From Tigriopus japonicus (Eukaryota > Arthropoda > Copepoda > Harpacticoida > Harpacticidae): a stretch of DNA of 64,000 bases. The notes beneath the pieces are model-generated. The model ran no database searches. It had not been told where the DNA came from and saw only the letters and a program-made list of their open reading frames with translations. Positions within the stretch are counted from its first letter, which is position 1. Every line of letters begins with the position of its first letter. The stretch spans positions 43,484 to 107,483 of the forward strand of contig JAAGOF010000098.1 in the NCBI GenBank assembly GCA_010645155.1, written 5' to 3'. Shown here piece after piece: positions 59,120 through 64,000 of this stretch. Made by a program: the position numbers and the translations under genes.

Positions 59120-61366
59120 ATGGGAGTCCGCAATTTTCCACTAAGCTTGGTTCTTATTCTGACTATGGCCTTCATTGGCCCGACTGAAGGGTTTCTCGGC
59201 AATATTGGCCAATCCATCGTGGATGGGATCAAATCGGCGTTTTGGGGGGCGGTCTATGGGATTGGGTCGGCCATTAAGAGTTTGATTCTATGGTCTGCTC
59301 GCACAATTAAAGACGCTGTTCTGTATGTGGCCGCTAATATGGTGGAAGCCGCGTCTGCTGCAGGTTCATTAATATCGTTGTACTTTTTTGTAATCCAAAA
59401 AAGCACTGAATTTCCTGCAGTGCGAGGCTAGCGTTAGAAATTAGAATTTCAAGTAGGATCAGAACAATGAGATTCTTCTGCAAAAGACCATATTCACCGA
59501 ATGAAGAGTTGACTTAAATAATAACCAAAATAAGAATGTTTCTTGATATCAAGATACAGTTGCCGCTTCCAGATATGAATTCATTAACATATTGCCTCTT
59601 CTTTTAAGAATACTGGAAGGTTCGATTTGATAATGCTCGATTAATTAATGATACTGTTGACGGACAATAATATAATAACCATTTACCTAACAGGCATATT
59701 GCTTTCGATTTCGATTTTTTGGACTTAACCGAAACGGGAACCGAGGTCAAACCTTAAATTTTGGCTTTCGGTCCATCAATTCTTTAAATGTTTGAAGTCA
59801 TGCATAGATGACGCTGATGAAAAGAATGAATGACCTTCTTTGTGTGGGATTTGTTTTAATCTAGAATACCCAAAACAAACGTAATTGCCTTGGTGATGTC
59901 AATTAGCTAATTGATGAACGAATAGGTATGGTCGAAAGATTGAATAAGGATTACGTATTGTACGATGCTTCCCCAATTATAATCCTCTGGTCCAGGGTTG
60001 GTCAGGGGATTATCTTCGGGTTTCCGGGATTAACTGGATCTCGGGACGGGATTTTCTAAGATTTGAAAGTTTTCACAAAGTTAAAATGGCAAATATGAAT
60101 AAAATATCGGGCATTGATATTGCAATTTCACCAAAACATAATCACTATATCTTGATAGATCTAGATAGACCTATTAAGACGCAAATCAAAAGCACGATAT
60201 TTTTACCCCAATTCAAAAATTCGAAAATCCCGTAAATCCCAGGGACGGGATTTTCTCCGACGGGACGGGATTAAACCAACCCTGCTCTTCTCGCAATAAC
60301 GATAATGAATGAGCGAGTGAATGAATGCATTTCGAGAATTTTGTTAATGTGTTAAAATAAGTCAGTTGGAATGGAACGTTTGAAATTAATTTCTACAAGC
60401 TTGTGTAAGAACTATATTCAAAATTTCCAAGTAGACAACAAAAAAAAAATACTGTATTTAGACTTGACGAATTTTGATATTTATTTTTGGTCTCATGAAT
60501 AAAAAAGGCAAAAGAAAATCTTTGAAAGTATAACCCATAATAAGAATACTGTACATTACGACATACTGTATAACGAATGACGAGTTATTTTTATGAGGAC
60601 TTGGTCATTTAGTTCACCAAAATATTTATGTTAATGATTTTAAGTTCTTCAAAATGTCACTAAATTCAACCCTTACTGAGGTCTCCTTATAACTAAAATT
60701 TTGATAGATATTTATGAACTAATTTGGATGCCTAAAAAACGGACTGTACTCTGAAACTTACGAGCTCCTTTTGTAAGCTTTTTTCTAGTTTCTCCCGAAT
60801 AAATAAACTTAAATGAAAGCAGTAGGCTCTCTGGTAGGCATTTTTTAGATTTTACTTTTGTCTCACAGAAAAAAACAATTTCCCTTTAATTGAAAATTCA
60901 TGTCGAATTGACATTTTTATCAATCTTCACTTCAATCTGATGCAATTTGTTCTTGAGTTGAAACGTTGGACATTCAATCGCTTAAATACAATCCCCAGGA
61001 TCTGCAATTCGACAGCGAGCCTCCTCGAATTTAGATGGGATATTTGGGGTGTTCAACAGCGGTCAACGTGAGCTCCTGATTCAAATGATGGCAACTGGAC
61101 CACTTCCCAAAGAGTATTACCTACTGCCTTTTGATCTGGAAGGAGAACTGGCTCATCTGGACGATCTGATCGATTTTGTTCTGGGCCTGGCCATTGCTAC
61201 CCTCTGCTTTGTATCTATTGTAACCTTGGGCTTTGTGGGCCTTTTCGTTATGTATCGTTCGATGCGACGCGAGCAAGAGTTTCTTCTAGACTTTGAGACC
61301 AATATAGAATCAAAGTTGAAAGAGGCTCTAGAGGAGCACAAAAAGCAACGATTCTCGGAGCTTTGA
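59120..61366 (+). CDS. Small signal-peptide protein with a C-terminal membrane segment, family unknown
   Basis: Exons are 59120-59363 and 61035-61366, joined in phase 1 (GCA G / AT), giving 191 residues. Residues 1-24 form a signal peptide (LSLVLILTMAFIGPTEG). Residues 25-80 are glycine- and alanine-rich with amphipathic hydrophobic stretches (GAVYGIGSAIKSLILW). A transmembrane segment spans about 127-155 (IDFVLGLAIATLCFVSIVTL...). It is followed by basic YRSMRREQ and a short predicted coiled tail ending KKQRFSEL. This suggests a small secretory-pathway membrane protein with a cytosolic C-terminus. I recognise no family. The 1.67-kb intron contains a hAT-type MITE at 59993-60284. Without splicing, the first exon would run on to a short unrelated end at 59431. 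Confidence 0.6.
59993..60284. mobile_element. hAT-type MITE in the intron of the small membrane-protein gene
   Basis: The 292-bp element begins CAGGGTTGGT and ends ACCAACCCTG, classic hAT terminal sequences. The flanking octamers CTCTGGTC and CTCTTCTC match at 6 of 8 positions, so the target duplication has decayed slightly. Internally the motif GGGACGGGATT is repeated near both ends. There is no coding sequence. Confidence 0.8.
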
Positions 61367-62481
61367 ATCCCAATAGGCATAAAATCCAGATTTATGATGA
61401 AGCCTTAATGCTTCAGATTCTGCTCAGCGGCTTTCGTATTGAGATCTGTCCTCGGTCTTTTTGTTTTATGGCCTTTCGTGGCTTCCTCATTGTTGAAACA
61501 ACGATGTTTATGAATACCAAAAAATTCCAATCCACATTTGATGCCCGACATTTTTTGTTTTAGACTGTGTGAGATGAAATCCATTTCCTCTCTTTGTGCC
61601 ATTCATAAAACCCATTTTTTGGCTATCAAATACATATCGAAATTACAAAACACCTAAAATTCGTCCCCTAAAATCTTCGTGAAATTACAAAAACTAATAA
61701 ATATTGTAGGAGGCTAGACTTCATTAAATCAATTTTGCGTTGCTTCGTAAGTCTTAACATCTCCAAAGACAACATGTCAGAATCTTGGTTTTTTGCTTGT
61801 GAAAGACCGTTTTCAAGTTGTCAAAGAACAATGTCATCGATGGTAGTCCTAAAAGATGGAACAGTTTGAAATCAGATTGAATTGCATCAGTATCAGTATC
61901 AACCATGCTTTTCTCATTGTTTTTCCAATTGCCATACGAGTATGCGAGTAAATGTACTACAATTCAGTTTTCTAAATTGATAGTGAATGCACTTACGGTA
62001 TTTAGTACGATATCTATTTAGTCGTCATCATTAAGGTGCCCATAAGTCACAATATTTGAAGTAACATTGAGTGATGATCGCTGGTAGTTTCGTAGAAAAC
62101 AACACCCAAGGCCATTTAACGCTTAATCTAGGAAAACTTTGAGTGACTTTTGAGTGTACTACTATCGAGTGTATTGATCAGATCTCGCCCCCATACATTT
62201 TCAAAAGAAAGATGATTTTATCCTTGAGCGAGCTTAATTAAACACCAAAAATATATGTTTAGTGGTTGGCTGGACTTTCCGTGAACAAAAGGACGAGGTT
62301 TCCATTAGAGTTGTTCTTGACTTCTACCCGAAAAAGAGAGCCAAGTATTGGTACATCGTGATGAAAAGAGAATTAAAAGAAACCAACGATGCGACATCGG
62401 GAAAGAATGAGACACTCACTGAATAGGGTATCAAAAATAAAATCATAAATTTTTTGACGCACACTTTGATGAAAATCATTC
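61367..62481. other. Non-coding stretch
   Basis: 3' UTR of the small membrane-protein gene (AATAAA at about 61696) followed by AT-rich DNA. I searched this stretch for the missing first coding exon of IST1 and did not find it. Confidence 0.35.
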
Positions 62482-62780
62482 AAATCATCCAAAACACTGA
62501 AAGAATCCAGGCTAGTTCGAACAATGAAGGCCTCCTCTATTCTTTATCGGTCTCCTTCATTGTTCAATTTGTTACCCATTAGTCTTCGTCGGGAACATGT
62601 AGGAGCTGATCCTCCAAGAGCTATAAAGGCAGGATTGGATAATTTTTTAGATACTATTCCCGACCAACCCACTATTCAAGGATCGTCCAGATTTGCCAAC
62701 AGTAACTCGTTGGCAGATAAAATATCATAAAAATGTTAATTATATAAATGTGTTTTGGTTTACAGGGAATCGCATTCCTT
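62482..62780 (+). mobile_element. LINE 3' end (C-terminus of reverse-transcriptase ORF), copy 2
   Basis: The frame ending at 62730 reads VRTMKASSILYRSPSLFNLL then ...AIKAGLDNFLDTIPDQP and SRFANSNSLADKI. This is the conserved tail of invertebrate non-LTR retrotransposon ORF2 proteins (LFN-LP, F/K-LD-FL, IPDxP, ANSNSL). A 3' UTR beginning ATCATAAAAATGTTAATT follows and is shared with the decayed copy at 43474-43640. The element is 5'-truncated, as is usual for LINEs. Confidence 0.8.
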
Positions 62781-63199
62781 GTAACGGTAGTAAAAAAAAT
62801 CACAACCACAAAAAATAGTGGCGCATCAAAGGCACGATTGAAATACCCAATGCCTTTAATTACTTTGGATTCGGCCCCAACCTCACCTTATGAGGTGTTC
62901 CGAATCTAAAGAGTCGTAAAATAATCAAAATTGACAAGCAATTGTCAAAAATGAAGTCCACAAAAAATGAAGTCCACTGATGTATCCATCCACGAAGTTA
63001 TGAGATTGAGAAAGACTTTCTATGAGGAAAAAATTCAGGCAGCATTTTATTCGACTCTTGATGGCGATTTCAAGGTATTATTCTGGTTGTCTTGTTCTTC
63101 ACGCTCAGGCACTTCTCCAACTAATCCCATATTGGAAGCTCGCCTAAGAGCTTAACATTGATAGATAGGTTGATCAGTTTTCTTTCTCTCGAATTTCAG

Positions 63200-64000
63200 A
63201 CTGAAGCTCTTGGAGAAGAAAAAGACGGAGTTGGCTTTGAAATCCCGCAAAGAGATTGCTGACTATGTGGCCAATGGAAAAGTGGAGCGAGCAAAGATTC
63301 GAGTGGAACATATCATTAGAGAGGATTACCTCGTTGAGGCAATGGAGATCCTTGAGATGTTTTGTGACCTTCTACTCGGCAGGTATGGGCTTCGTTGATT
63401 TCATGGACGAATTACTTAATATTTAAATACCAAAAGCACTGCCGATGCCATTGCAAAACATAAAAGACGCTTCATACCGGACTTTGGTTAATCTTCTAAC
63501 TCATTTTTGAAGGGTTATTTAGAACAAAGCCTTAGCCTCAAATTCCTATAACAGAGTACAAACTATTTTTATTTCAATGTTGAAACTGCGGCAATCGTTA
63601 CGTGCAGTCATATCTATAAATTACTTGAAACCATTCTCAAGATGGAAAGTTTTCGCTTAGCATCACAAGTTTCTATGCTGAGCCAGCTTTCTACTAAGCA
63701 CCTTATTTCTAACCAATTTGACTCTAGTGCAGCCGTACAAAACAGTTCCTCAATGTTTCTAGATTTGGACTTATTCAACAAATGAAGACATTGGATGATG
63801 GCCTGGCTGAGGCTATTTCCAGCATCATTTGGGTGGCTCCTCGCCTTCAGACCGATGTACAAGAATTGAAGATTGTGTCGGACCAATTGGCGGCCAAATA
63901 CGGCAAACCTTATGCAATGGCTTGTCGAGAAAATGGAGTGGGGACAGTGTCGCAAAAATTGATGCATAAACTCAGTGTCCAGGCCCCGCCCAAATTGACC
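63200..64000 (+). CDS. IST1: IST1 homologue (ESCRT-III related), partial
   Basis: Exons are 63200-63382 and 63764 onward, with phase 2 at the junction; the second exon runs past the window edge. The sequence LKLLEKKKTELALKSRKEIA...ERAKIRVEHIIREDYLVEAM, then RFGLIQQMKTLDDGLAEAIS and IVSDQLAAKYGK, is the conserved Ist1 domain. IST1 binds CHMP1 and VPS4 and takes part in endosomal sorting, tubule scission and cytokinetic abscission. The first coding exon (the usual N-terminal helix with LKTNLRLAINR) should precede 63200 but is not visible in the preceding 1.8 kb. It may lie upstream of the LINE fragment or be too short or diverged to see. The 63383-63763 intron shows nothing else. Confidence 0.92.

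Noticed and set aside
1..64000. CRISPR arrays, bacterial operons or rRNA genes
   Set aside because: No regularly spaced direct repeats with unique spacers, no rRNA-like sequence, and all recognisable genes are animal genes with introns.

Overview
This window looks like nuclear DNA from an arthropod, most likely a crustacean. The genes are animal genes split by short GT-AG introns, on an AT-rich background full of small non-autonomous transposons. The species was not determined; a copepod is a guess. For most genes I rebuilt the exon structure by hand, and the exon lengths add up to intact reading frames. These are predictions, not transcript-supported models.

Layout, left to right. Positions 1-8352 hold mostly repeats: a tRNA-like element, a tRNA-Tyr retropseudogene fragment, a tRNA-derived SINE and a palindromic MITE. 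Positions 8353-12723 (+) encode an unnamed single-pass membrane protein with an FN3-like ectodomain. Positions 13354-16261 (-) encode HID1. Positions 16262-29403 are gene-poor, with a hAT-type MITE, two more copies of the palindromic MITE, a second SINE and a damaged EF-hand-like coding stretch. Positions 29420-31036 (+) encode a Ser/Arg-rich protein I do not recognise. A second hAT-type element follows it, with a perfect 8-bp target duplication.

Positions 35337-37000 (+) encode a single-LIM protein. Three genes then lie in a row on the minus strand: testin (47484-43899), a citron-type kinase with coiled coil but without the C1/PH/CNH tail (42451-38595), and a divergent mitochondrial EF-Tu-like GTPase (38404-37153). 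Positions 47485-55610 are non-coding and carry a 1.1-kb foldback element. Positions 55611-58046 (+) encode the SH2B/Lnk adaptor. A small two-exon minus-strand gene with an internal in-frame UAG follows, then a divergent small secreted or membrane protein whose intron holds a third hAT-type MITE. The window ends in IST1 (ESCRT-III related), preceded by the 3' end of a LINE.

The genes do not form a pathway. Several are membrane-traffic or signalling components (HID1, IST1, SH2B/Lnk) or actin/cytokinesis components (testin, LIM protein, citron kinase). I found no CRISPR array, no bacterial-type operon and no clearly new molecular system. The most interesting items are the tail-less citron kinase, the degenerate EF-Tu paralogue, the in-frame UAG gene and the well-bounded transposon copies.
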